Of a DNA stretch of 64,000 bases, positions 1-8,932 are shown in pieces; position 1 is the first letter of the stretch; every line of letters starts with the position of its first letter. This DNA comes from Planctomycetota bacterium (GTDB lineage Bacteria; Planctomycetota; UBA1135; GCA-002686595), in NCBI GenBank assembly GCA_002686945.1, contig NYYZ01000032.1:55406-119405 (forward strand). The letters are read 5' to 3'. A program made the translations under genes and the position numbers. The notes beneath the pieces were generated by a model. That model was given only the letters and a program-made list of their open reading frames with translations. It ran no database searches and had not been told where the DNA came from.

Positions 1-524
1 TCGGACACAGGGTCTTCACTCTCGACCTGTTCGGTCTCGGTATTCTCAGCCTTCTCTTGTTGTGCCTTGGGCGGCCTGGGCATTGACTTCACCAACTCAT
101 CCGCCAGCGCACCAAGACCACGGTCCAACGCTAACTGCACCTCTGGTTCAGGTCGGCGATAGGGCAGGTACTGATCTTCAAGCTCGAAACGATCGGTCAT
201 GCTCCGCACCGCATCAAGGGCAGCCTTGTCAGCGCCGTCCTTCTCCATGGCCTTGAGAACCGTCGTTCGACGACGATCGAGTTCCACTAATTCCTCGCGT
301 CGCTGACGCAGCCGACGGATATGGGCTTCGGTCAGACCGTGAGTCTGATCACGCCGAAAGCGTCCGACAAAGGGAACGGAAAGGCCGGCATCGAGCATGT
401 CGAAGACGGCGCGCACACAGTCGACCGAGGACTTCGCTTCGCGGGCGAGGGTCTCGAGAATCAGGGAATCTGTCACGGCTCGAAGAGGGAGCTTGGTGGT
501 GGGAATGGCCAGGGCAGACGCCAC
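1..524 (-). CDS. tex: Tex-like transcription accessory protein, N-terminal part (runs off left edge)
   Basis: Manual minus-strand translation from a GTG at 524 (alternative GTG at 476): ...VTDSLILETLAREAKSSVDCVRAVFDMLDAGLSVPFVGRFRRDQTHGLTEAHIRRLRQRREELVELDRRRTTVLKAMEKDG...FELEDQYLPYRRPEPE..., which matches the Tex N-terminal pattern (VPFIxRYR..., LEDLYLPYK). Not in the ORF track because it has no stop within the window. Confidence 0.8.
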   Translation of the reverse strand, partial: MASALAIPTTKLPLRAVTDSLILETLAREAKSSVDCVRAVFDMLDAGLSVPFVGRFRRDQTHGLTEAHIRRLRQRREELVELDRRRTTVLKAMEKDGADKAALDAVRSMTDRFELEDQYLPYRRPEPEVQLALDRGLGALADELVKSMPRPPKAQQEKAENTETEQVESEDPVS

Positions 525-830
525 AGGGGGTCGACGCCGCTGGACATGGGAAGAAGATTGAAGAACAAATCCTACCCCCTGCATGGAGGGGCGGGGGGGG
601 ATCGCAGGAATCAAGAGCCTCCGTCAGACAAGGCTTGGTGCCCAAAGCGGGCGAAAAGGACCTCTTGAGAACAGAAAGCCAGAGAACTTCAGCAACCGGG
701 CGCCCAAGTCGTCAGCGGTTGGGCGAGGCGCGCCCAGAATGGACCAAGGTCCGGAGCCTGCAGCGGATAGCAGAGAAAATCCCACAGGAAAGCCGCTGGA
801 AGAGCCCCACGAGTCCAGTCAAGCGGTGCC

Positions 831-1403
831 TCAGCCACGCATGGCCTGCACGAGAGCCTGACCAAAACGCATGCCAGACGACTCATCCTGAGCGGTCACC
901 AAGTGACCCGCCACCTCGACCTGGCGCGAGGTGAACTTGCCACCGGCTTTGCGCGCATCTTCCTGACAGATCCTGGCGCCGGTGACCCGACTGCCCTTGA
1001 CTACCCCCGCATTGGCAAGAGCACAAAGAGCATTGCCCCAGCTCGCGACCATTTTTTCGTCAGCGTGGGCGTCACGGATCAGGCGCGCAACACGCTCGTC
1101 CTGGACCAGAGGATTGGCCCCATCGCAACCGCAAATCACAATGCCTTGGTAGGTATCCATGGCCTCGCCTTCGATAGTGCCATCCACGACCACCTCGTCC
1201 TGTAATCGGCCCAGCGCGGCACCATCGGATCCCAAAGTGACCGCACGAGAACCGATGGCCTCGTTGTAAAGACTTGAACGTGCATAGCGCAGAATCTGGT
1301 CCCCGAAGTTCTCTTGCGGAACGATGAAAAGCACATTTTCTTCGTGGGTGTGAATCGAAAGACCGTCCGCGTCGAGTTTCGGTTCCGTTTCTTCGTTTCC
1401 CAT
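831..1403 (-). CDS. DJ-1/PfpI family protein
   Basis: 190-aa ORF with QGIVICGCDGANPLVQDERVARLIRDAHADEKMVASWGNALCALANAGVVKGSRVT, a DJ-1/PfpI (class I glutamine amidotransferase-like) pattern. Confidence 0.8.
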   Translation of the reverse strand: MGNEETEPKLDADGLSIHTHEENVLFIVPQENFGDQILRYARSSLYNEAIGSRAVTLGSDGAALGRLQDEVVVDGTIEGEAMDTYQGIVICGCDGANPLVQDERVARLIRDAHADEKMVASWGNALCALANAGVVKGSRVTGARICQEDARKAGGKFTSRQVEVAGHLVTAQDESSGMRFGQALVQAMRG

Positions 1404-1485
1404 GGTGTTCCTATTGTTGCGCTCGACTCGAAGGCGTCAAGCATGTCTGATGGGTTGGGGTGGTGAACCTCTGAAAAAGAAGGCC

Positions 1486-2565
1486 TCAGGCCAAGAACTC
1501 AAAAACCGAAAGCCGTCCCTCTTCGGCCAACAGGCCCGCCCCATCTGCCACGTTCCAATCCACTCGCTCATCCAGACCGGGAACTGTCCAAACCCCGAGA
1601 GGTCGGCCCGTGAGGGCATCAAGGGCGTTGAGCTGGTTGCCCCGCTCCAAGTACAACTTGCCCGAGTCAGCGGAAATCGAAGCCTCGGGAAACTCGTCGT
1701 GATCCTTGGTTTCAAGTACCTCAATCCACTCGGGCGCGCTCATAGAACTGCCTGTGGCAGGCATGGCGATCAGGGAAAGCGTATCCCGGATGCCTCCGGA
1801 GGGATGCAAGGCAACCGAGCGCATCAGGTCCGAGGCCGCTTCGCCCTCCAAGACCTCATCGAGGCTCTCGGTCAAGAGCACGGCCACCGTACCGGTGGCC
1901 ACCAGGCCATGGATCACTGGCAAGAGGGGTGGAATCATGACCTCCAAGAAGTTGCCGCTCTTGCTGTCGATGGCCAAGAGGCCCTGGCCCCCTGCTCGGG
2001 TGGAGAAGACCACCAGCACCCGATCGTCCAATGGCATGCACTGGTGATAGCGCTCTCCTTCGCGGCTGTAGCTCCAGGCCTCTACAAGACCATTGGTGTC
2101 CATACTGAAAATGCGGCCGGCAGAACAACAGTACACGGACTCGTTGTCAAAGCTGGCCTGATCAAAAACCGGAATCGTGGCCACATCAAGAATCTCGCCA
2201 CTCTCGACCGACATGCGCACGACGCGATGTCCATGGGCCGTGGGCCCCAGCACGAGCACATGGCTGCGCGCTCCGAAACCCACTGCGAATCCCCTGCCAT
2301 AGCCAACCTCGCAAGGGACCATCCAGCATTGCTCGCCGGTGGCGCGGTCCATCGCGCCCAGCTTGCCAGGGATCACATCATCCGGCCACTTGCCGCCAGG
2401 AGGGGCATCATAGCCGTGGACCAGAATCGGTCCCTGGGAAGAGATTCCGATTCCATCAACGATGGTCGCCAGCTCGCGACTCCATCTTCTCTTGGCTGTA
2501 CTGGGCATCTGTTGCAAGGATAGCATCCCGCCCCAGCAAGTTCTCATGCCAAAACATGAGGGCAC
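1486..2565 (-). CDS. PQQ/WD40-like beta-propeller repeat protein (start uncertain, possibly 2508)
   Basis: 359-aa ORF with recurring blade-like segments (LAIDSKSGNFLEV, LNALDALTGRPLGVWTV, GAMDRATGEQCWMV). Confidence 0.6.
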   Translation of the reverse strand: MPSCFGMRTCWGGMLSLQQMPSTAKRRWSRELATIVDGIGISSQGPILVHGYDAPPGGKWPDDVIPGKLGAMDRATGEQCWMVPCEVGYGRGFAVGFGARSHVLVLGPTAHGHRVVRMSVESGEILDVATIPVFDQASFDNESVYCCSAGRIFSMDTNGLVEAWSYSREGERYHQCMPLDDRVLVVFSTRAGGQGLLAIDSKSGNFLEVMIPPLLPVIHGLVATGTVAVLLTESLDEVLEGEAASDLMRSVALHPSGGIRDTLSLIAMPATGSSMSAPEWIEVLETKDHDEFPEASISADSGKLYLERGNQLNALDALTGRPLGVWTVPGLDERVDWNVADGAGLLAEEGRLSVFEFLA

Positions 2566-2597
2566 CCTGAGACGGTCGATTGAGTGAGTGCTGCCAG

Positions 2598-4700
2598 CTA
2601 CTCTCCCAGAATCTTCTTGGCGATCCCCACAGGCACATCCCGGTACTCGAGGAACTCCATTGAATACTGGCCACGGCCCTGGGTGGCACCCCGCAGGGCC
2701 GAGGAATAGGCAAACATCTCAGCGATGGGCACAGCGCCGTGCACCATGCGCAAGTCGGCCTGGCTGTCTACCTCGGAGATCTCGCCCCGGCGGGAGTTCA
2801 AGTCCCCCACAACCGAACCGAGGAACTCCTCGGGCACGGTCACCTGGACCTTCATATAGGGCTCAAGCAGCACCGTGTTGTTGGCGGACGCCTGACGATA
2901 GGCCAGAACGCCTGCAGCTTCGAAGGACTTCTCGCTGGAGTCCACATCGTGGGCCTTGCCATCAACCAAGGTGGCACGGGTATTGACAAAGGGGATGCCG
3001 CTGCGTCCACCGCCATCGTGATAGTTGGCCAGGCCTGCACCCACCGCGGGGATGTACTCCCGAGGAACCGCGCCGCCCTTGATGGCGTCAACAAACTCAA
3101 AGCCATCGACCTCCGCATCATGCTCAATCTTCAACACGGCCACCGCGTAGGCGCCAGAGCCGCCAGACTGACGGATGTAGCGGGCCTCTGTTTCAACGCT
3201 CTTCTTGATTCGCTGCTTGAAGGCTACCTTGGGAGCACCCGTACGCACTCCGCAATTGTGGTCGTTACGGATTCGATTGATGATCACTTCCAGGTGCAAC
3301 TCACCCATGCCAGAGATCACCAGCTCTCCGGTTTCCTCAACGGTTTGTGCCCGGAAAGAAGGGTCCTCACGCATGGTGCGCCCGAGGATTTCTGAGAGCT
3401 TGTCCCTGTCCGGATTCTTCTCCGGCTCAATGGACATGGAGATCACCGGCTCGGGGAAGGTCATCTTGGCCAGGGCAATGGGGTTATCTTCGTCGCACAA
3501 GGTGTCACCGGTGATGGTGTTCTTGAGACCCACCACTGCAGCGATGTCACCAGCGGGCACGGACTCAAGCGCCTCCTGCTTCTCAGCATTCATGCGCACG
3601 ATACGGCCTATGCGCTCTGTCTTGCCCGTGCGCGGATTCAACAAGCGCGTGCCTTTCTGCATGACGCCTGAGTAGACCCGCACAAAGGTCAGGTCACCTG
3701 TAGGCTGGGCGATTGTCTTGAAAGCCATCATCGATACGGGCTCGCTCGGGTCCGAATTGCGGCTGATCACATCGTTCTTGTGAGGCAGAGTGCCCTGCAC
3801 CGGGGGAATTTCCACCGGGGCTGGCAGATAGTCGATCACTGCATCCAATACGAAACGTACGCCCTTGTTCTTGAGGGCAGATCCCGACAGAACGGGGCAA
3901 GCCTGCAGGTTCAGGGTCGCCGCGCGCAGGGCACGCATGAGCATGGCCTCGGGGACGTCCTGGTCCTCAAGGAAGAGGTCCAGCAGCTCATCATCGCTCT
4001 CGGCGGCAACCTCAACCATATCATGACGCGCCCGGTCCGCTGCTTCTTGGTGCTCGGCGGGAATCGGGCCCTCCATGTATTCGCGCCCGTTTGTGTCCTC
4101 CACGAACTTGATGTACACCATGCGCACGAGATCTACGAAGCCCTCGTACTCCTTCTCAGTGCCAATAGGCAACTGGATGGGAACCGGGCGCGCCCCCAGG
4201 CGATCGCGGATTGTGCCCACGGCGAATTCAAAGTTCGCGCCGATCTTGTCCATCTTGTTGATGAAACAGATGCGCGGCACCTTGTAACGATCGGCCTGAC
4301 GCCAAACGGTCTCCGACTGGGCCTCGACACCGTTCTTGGCGTCAAAAACAGCGACCGCGCCATCAAGTACGCGCAGGGAACGCTCGACCTCGATGGTGAA
4401 GTCCACGTGACCAGGGGTGTCAATGATGTTGACCGAATGCCCAAGCCACTCGCAGGAGGTTGCGGCAGACTGAATAGTAATACCCCGCTTTTGTTCCTCT
4501 TCCAGATAATCCATGGTCGCGGCGCCATCGTGGACTTCGCCGGTCTTGTGAATCTTCTGGGTCAGGAAGAGCACCCGTTCAGTGACGGTGGTCTTGCCTG
4601 CGTCGATGTGCGCCATGATCCCGATGTTGCGGTGATGCTCGGGGCCTCTGGTCTTGATCTTGGTAACGCGGGGGGACTCGCTCTTGAGGGTGGCGGTCAT
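2598..4700 (-). CDS. fusA: Elongation factor G
   Basis: 700 aa; [79 protein letters not shown]; full-length EF-G. Confidence 0.98.
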   Translation of the reverse strand: MTATLKSESPRVTKIKTRGPEHHRNIGIMAHIDAGKTTVTERVLFLTQKIHKTGEVHDGAATMDYLEEEQKRGITIQSAATSCEWLGHSVNIIDTPGHVDFTIEVERSLRVLDGAVAVFDAKNGVEAQSETVWRQADRYKVPRICFINKMDKIGANFEFAVGTIRDRLGARPVPIQLPIGTEKEYEGFVDLVRMVYIKFVEDTNGREYMEGPIPAEHQEAADRARHDMVEVAAESDDELLDLFLEDQDVPEAMLMRALRAATLNLQACPVLSGSALKNKGVRFVLDAVIDYLPAPVEIPPVQGTLPHKNDVISRNSDPSEPVSMMAFKTIAQPTGDLTFVRVYSGVMQKGTRLLNPRTGKTERIGRIVRMNAEKQEALESVPAGDIAAVVGLKNTITGDTLCDEDNPIALAKMTFPEPVISMSIEPEKNPDRDKLSEILGRTMREDPSFRAQTVEETGELVISGMGELHLEVIINRIRNDHNCGVRTGAPKVAFKQRIKKSVETEARYIRQSGGSGAYAVAVLKIEHDAEVDGFEFVDAIKGGAVPREYIPAVGAGLANYHDGGGRSGIPFVNTRATLVDGKAHDVDSSEKSFEAAGVLAYRQASANNTVLLEPYMKVQVTVPEEFLGSVVGDLNSRRGEISEVDSQADLRMVHGAVPIAEMFAYSSALRGATQGRGQYSMEFLEYRDVPVGIAKKILGE

Positions 4701-4915
4701 GGCTGGCTCTGCCTCACTTCGGGCAGCGTCGGGATGGGGAACAAATGCAGGTTCAACCCTCTGGGGAGCAGAACCGGCGGAAATCAGGCCAATGCCTGGT
4801 ACCTACAGGGGCATCAAATGCTTTCCCCACGGTATTTTCAAGCCAACCAGAATAGGAGCATCGCGATCCCCGTCAACCCCCGAGGTGCATGATTCCCGTT
4901 CTCGGGGCTCCGAAG

Positions 4916-5956
4916 TCACTCCACTGGTCGAATCACAGGCCCACGGGGGCTTCCATTCCAATCCACCCCACCCTGGGGCATGCCAGGACCTTTTCGGCGG
5001 CCCCCCTGGTTCCAGGCCTCCAACTGCCAGGGAATTCCCTCCGCCAGATCAGGGTCCGGGGAACTGGCCATGAAAATGGCCAGATGAGGCTCAGCGGTTG
5101 GTCTACGGGCTGCGGAAGCCCCGACGGAGGCCAGGGGGTCCCCTGCCGCGATGCGATCCCCCATCTCGGGCAGCACCGAATCACGCTTGAGGCCTGACAA
5201 CCAGAAGTACTCCCCAGCGGCCACCCTGATGACCACATAGTTGCCCAGAATTGGAGCCCGGCGTTCAAAGTCATCCGGCAGGGACTCGAGCAATCCAGCA
5301 ATGATTCCGTCCACAGGGGACAGAACCGGCAAACCAAAGCCCAAATGGTCTTGGGGAGCAGCAGGTCGGCCGGGATCGGTGCCGGGCAGGAGCATCGAAC
5401 CCGCTTCCTCGCGCACCAGTACCAGGCCAAAACGCCGTGCAGGTTCAAGCACCAGCGGATTGTTCTCAACTCCCTCACCAGCCCAACGCACCCGCCAGGA
5501 ACCCTGCAGCGGAAACCGAACACTCGCGTGACTCGGAGCGCGCTCACGCGGAGCGGGATAGGGCACAGGAAAGGGTGCCAGCCCGATGGTCCCCGCCAAT
5601 GCCACCAGGGGCCAAAGGCGCTTGTGCTGGATCACCGGCTTACGCCGCAACACAGTAACCAGAGCCCAGACGGCCACGCCCAGAGCTATTGGTACCAAGA
5701 AAAACCGCCCTTGTGAATACAGCCAGATCGGCAGTGCACCGCCGGGACGGAAGGCAAGAACTCCCCAAACCGCCAAAGTCAGAGCCAGCAGCACAAAGGA
5801 GATCAGGCCCCAGGATTCAAGGGACTGATCCCCACCAAACAGCAGGCTGCGTAAAGCCGGAGCTGACGGCTTGGGAGAAGCGCTGGTTTTGGTCCTGCCT
5901 TTCTTGCGGTCTCTTTGGGCCTTGGCCTTGGCCTTGGCCTTGGCCTTGGAACTCAT
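4916..5956 (-). CDS. Membrane protein with M23-like (LytM/lysostaphin fold) C-terminal domain
   Basis: 346 aa; Lys/Ala-repeat N-terminus, TM segments, then SPVDGIIAGLL...GNYVVIRVAAGEYFWLSGLKRDSVLPEMGDRIAAGDPLASVGASAARRPTAEPHLAIF. Confidence 0.6.
   Translation of the reverse strand: MSSKAKAKAKAKAQRDRKKGRTKTSASPKPSAPALRSLLFGGDQSLESWGLISFVLLALTLAVWGVLAFRPGGALPIWLYSQGRFFLVPIALGVAVWALVTVLRRKPVIQHKRLWPLVALAGTIGLAPFPVPYPAPRERAPSHASVRFPLQGSWRVRWAGEGVENNPLVLEPARRFGLVLVREEAGSMLLPGTDPGRPAAPQDHLGFGLPVLSPVDGIIAGLLESLPDDFERRAPILGNYVVIRVAAGEYFWLSGLKRDSVLPEMGDRIAAGDPLASVGASAARRPTAEPHLAIFMASSPDPDLAEGIPWQLEAWNQGGRRKGPGMPQGGVDWNGSPRGPVIRPVE
5918..5947. repeat. (GGCCTT)5 hexanucleotide microsatellite at the start of the M23-like gene
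   Basis: Five perfect ggcctt units; encodes KAKAKAKAKA on minus strand. Confidence 0.9.
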
Positions 5957-7158
5957 ACCGAACTCGATCCCGCGGGTCGATTGCGCCCAAGCTGCTCGTG
6001 AGCAGCGATGAATTCATGGGAACAAAAAGCCGCCAAGAGAGAAATGTCCCCTGCCAGGACGGTGGCCCCCAGAATCTCCGCAAAGGGCCGTGCACCCCCG
6101 TCTCCGCTGCACCCGAGCAACTCCAAGCACTCCAAGGCCGTGCCCTTTTGACTGCCACCGCCCACGGTGCCCAGAATCAGGGAGGGCATGCTGACCGAGG
6201 CGTAGAGATCTCCTTCGCTGGTCAAATCAAGGTCCAGCTGACCGGTGGCACTCTCTGTCAGATAAGCCATGTCCTGGCCGCAGGCCAACATGACCCCCGC
6301 CAGACCGTTGGCCGCCTGTACCAACCAGTTCTGGGTTCCCAGTTGGGCAAAACCCACCGCGTAGCTGCGTGCAATACGCACCAATTGTTCGGGCGTAGTG
6401 CGCGCTGCTTCCAGTAGCACATCACGAGGGACCACCCCCTCGGCGATCACCGACCGGCCGCGGCCTTCCTGTTGGGCCCGAGCGTTGGCGCGTTTCTCCA
6501 CATCCTGGCCATGCACAAATCGCTCCAAGGCCGAGGTCATGCTGGCCAGATCCGCGCTGATGCGTTCCGTGGCCTCAGCAGCCATGTTGATACCGATGGC
6601 GTCACCCGTTTCAAACACGAGCCGCAGGATCAACCGTCGGCCGAGCAGTTCCGGTTCCACTCGCAACAAGGCACCGTGACTCGTGTGCTCCTGAGCCAAG
6701 ACCTTGTAGCGCTCTGTCTCCTTGAGGGCCACTTCCCGGGCAGCGCTGGCCGCCGCCAGGTTCTGGTAGGTCAGCATGGGGTGTTGCGAGAGCCCTTCCG
6801 CCACTACTCGCGCACTGGTCACCCCCCCCGCGTTGAGCAGCCGCATGCCCCGGGAATAGCTCGCCACCAAGGCACCCTCATTGGTCGCAAAAGGGACATA
6901 GACCTCGCGCCGGCCGGTCTCCCCGTCCAGCACCAAGGGCCCGGCGATGCCCACGGGCACCTGGGCATAGCCAATCAGGTTTTCTACGTTGCCCTGGGCC
7001 GATTCCAGAGGCACGGGGGCTCCCCCCAGGTGAACCAATTCGGCCTTGGCCACGCCCTCGCACAGGGCTCGCCGCCGTTCGACGATTTCGGCGTTGAAGT
7101 CATTAGGACGCTCGCGCGGAATGCGGGGCAACCCCGCGGCAGATGATTGGCCAGCCAT
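5953..7158 (-). CDS. Hydroxymethylglutaryl-CoA reductase
   Basis: ORF 5953..7329; start placed at MAGQSSAAG (7158). NVENLIGYAQVPVGIAGPL, FATNEGALVASYSRG, GDAIGINMAAEAT, AAHEQLGRN are HMGR signatures. Confidence 0.9.
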   Translation of the reverse strand: MAGQSSAAGLPRIPRERPNDFNAEIVERRRALCEGVAKAELVHLGGAPVPLESAQGNVENLIGYAQVPVGIAGPLVLDGETGRREVYVPFATNEGALVASYSRGMRLLNAGGVTSARVVAEGLSQHPMLTYQNLAAASAAREVALKETERYKVLAQEHTSHGALLRVEPELLGRRLILRLVFETGDAIGINMAAEATERISADLASMTSALERFVHGQDVEKRANARAQQEGRGRSVIAEGVVPRDVLLEAARTTPEQLVRIARSYAVGFAQLGTQNWLVQAANGLAGVMLACGQDMAYLTESATGQLDLDLTSEGDLYASVSMPSLILGTVGGGSQKGTALECLELLGCSGDGGARPFAEILGATVLAGDISLLAAFCSHEFIAAHEQLGRNRPAGSSSV

Positions 7159-7315
7159 GGGACCAAGGGTAACGATCCGATGGCGCTGGGGGAACCGCTG
7201 GGAACAGATGGGGCCGCTTGGGATAGACTGGGCCCCACCTGCGCCAGGCGCGGGATGATCCAAGAATTTTGTCAGGCCCTCCTTGCGGCCCGAGCACACC
7301 CCAGCAGCAAACCCC

Positions 7316-8095
7316 ATGTCCCTCGACATTTTTGGCGCCCTGACCGGCCTCTTCGTAATCGTCTATGACGGCCAGCACGCTCTCCGTTTCACTTTGGGCC
7401 GCGCCCAAGCAGTGGTCGGCCCCGGCATCCACTTCAAGGTCCCGCTCTTGCAGGTCTTCAAAGTAGAAGAGACCAAACACACCACTCTCGACCTGGAACC
7501 CCAAGTCATTCAGTTGGACGACAACCTGATCTACGAGGTGGATTGCAAGGTGCTCTATCAGGTGGTGAACCTGCGCAAGGCGATCATCGAGGTGGACGAT
7601 CTGGTGACAGGCTTGCAGAACAGGGTGGTGATGGCGGTGCAGCGCGTGATCTCGCGCCGGAACCGCCACACGGTCACCGATGTAGACGGAATGTGCAAAC
7701 AGATCCAGGGCGAGTTGAAGGGTATGGAGGATCAGTGGGGCGTGCGCATCTTGGAACTGGGCTTCTCGAACATCTCGCCCTCCCCCACCACCCTTGAAAT
7801 CACCCAGCTGGAAATGCTGGCCCGAGAAAAGCAGACACTCTTTGGCAGCCTGCGCTCGGATGGACTCTCCGAAGAATCCGCAGTGGCCCTGATCGCCGGC
7901 GCGGTAATCAGCGTACACCCGGACGAGCACCTGCCCCCCAATCGAGCAGGCGGCCCAGGGGAAGATCTCTTGGTAGAAAATCTCGAAGCGGAGTTGGAAG
8001 AGGACGAAGCCGACCGAGCCCACCGACAAGCCCAGCGCAAACTGCAGGACGAGAACCCGCAAGACCCGGAAGGCCAAGAACCAGATGAGATGTAG
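7316..8095 (+). CDS. SPFH/Band 7 domain protein (first of tandem pair, acidic C-terminus)
   Basis: Start MSLDIFGALTG; FVIVYDGQHALRFTLGRAQAVVGPGIHFKVPLLQ...LDDNLIYEVDCKVLYQVVNLRKAIIEVDDL; prohibitin/stomatin-like. Confidence 0.85.
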   Translation: MSLDIFGALTGLFVIVYDGQHALRFTLGRAQAVVGPGIHFKVPLLQVFKVEETKHTTLDLEPQVIQLDDNLIYEVDCKVLYQVVNLRKAIIEVDDLVTGLQNRVVMAVQRVISRRNRHTVTDVDGMCKQIQGELKGMEDQWGVRILELGFSNISPSPTTLEITQLEMLAREKQTLFGSLRSDGLSEESAVALIAGAVISVHPDEHLPPNRAGGPGEDLLVENLEAELEEDEADRAHRQAQRKLQDENPQDPEGQEPDEM

Positions 8096-8122
8096 TCCCC
8101 GTGGCTTCAGGCGCCAGGCGCG

Positions 8123-8932
8123 ATGATCAGAGACCTATTGCTGGAACTTGGCGACGACCTGGTCGTCATCCTGTTGGTATCCCTGTCGGCCATCGTGCGC
8201 GCCATGTTCCGCACGATCGACTCAGGCCATGAAGGGCTGCGCTTTACCTTCGGCCGGGCCAGCAACCGCTTGGGACCGGGGCTACATTTCTTTGTACCCT
8301 TCGTTCAAACCATGCGCATGCTGCCCTCACGGGCACGAACCCTGGACCTGCCAGCTCAGCGGGTGAACACCCAGGAAGGGCTTGTCTATCAGGCCGATGC
8401 CAACATGGTCTACCGGGTAATCGACATCAGAAAAGCCCTGATCGAAGTGGACCAACTCGAGAAGGCCATGCTGCAGATGCTTGGTCTTTCGGTCCAAGAT
8501 GTCCTACGAGTAGCCAGACGCGATCAGATCCGTGACACGGACCGCCTGAACCAGGAACTGCACGAATCCCTGCAAGAACGGCTCTCCCAATGGGGAGTGC
8601 AAGTGGAACACGCGGGCTTCCCCTCCATCGCACCCAGCGCACAGAGCATCCGAATCACACAATTGGATGAGGTCACCCGGGAACGCCAAGGCGCCCTCGC
8701 CCAACTCACAAGCATCACCGGTAGCCCCAGCCTGGCCACAGCCTTGGTTGGCACCAGGCAAATGCCAGTGCGCCGCACCCGCGCCCTGCAACGCATGGCC
8801 TTCGCCCGTCGACGGGTCAACCGCATCCGCAAGGTGCTACGCAAGCGAGGCTGGTCCCCAGCACAGGTTCGCCGCGCGGAATGGCACCTGCGCTCGCGCC
8901 TGCCGATCAAGCAGAAGCAGCGACTGCGCTAG
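8123..8932 (+). CDS. SPFH/Band 7 domain protein (second of tandem pair, basic C-terminus)
   Basis: TIDSGHEGLRFTFGRASNRLGPGLHFFVPFVQTMRM...EGLVYQADANMVYRVIDIRKALIEVDQL; paralogous to upstream ORF. Confidence 0.85.
   Translation: MIRDLLLELGDDLVVILLVSLSAIVRAMFRTIDSGHEGLRFTFGRASNRLGPGLHFFVPFVQTMRMLPSRARTLDLPAQRVNTQEGLVYQADANMVYRVIDIRKALIEVDQLEKAMLQMLGLSVQDVLRVARRDQIRDTDRLNQELHESLQERLSQWGVQVEHAGFPSIAPSAQSIRITQLDEVTRERQGALAQLTSITGSPSLATALVGTRQMPVRRTRALQRMAFARRRVNRIRKVLRKRGWSPAQVRRAEWHLRSRLPIKQKQRLR

Noticed and set aside
1402-2523. 373-aa + strand ORF
   Set aside because: Antisense to the beta-propeller gene; His/Gly/Gln-rich, no family motif.
3780-4892. 370-aa + strand ORF
   Set aside because: Antisense of fusA, no independent support.
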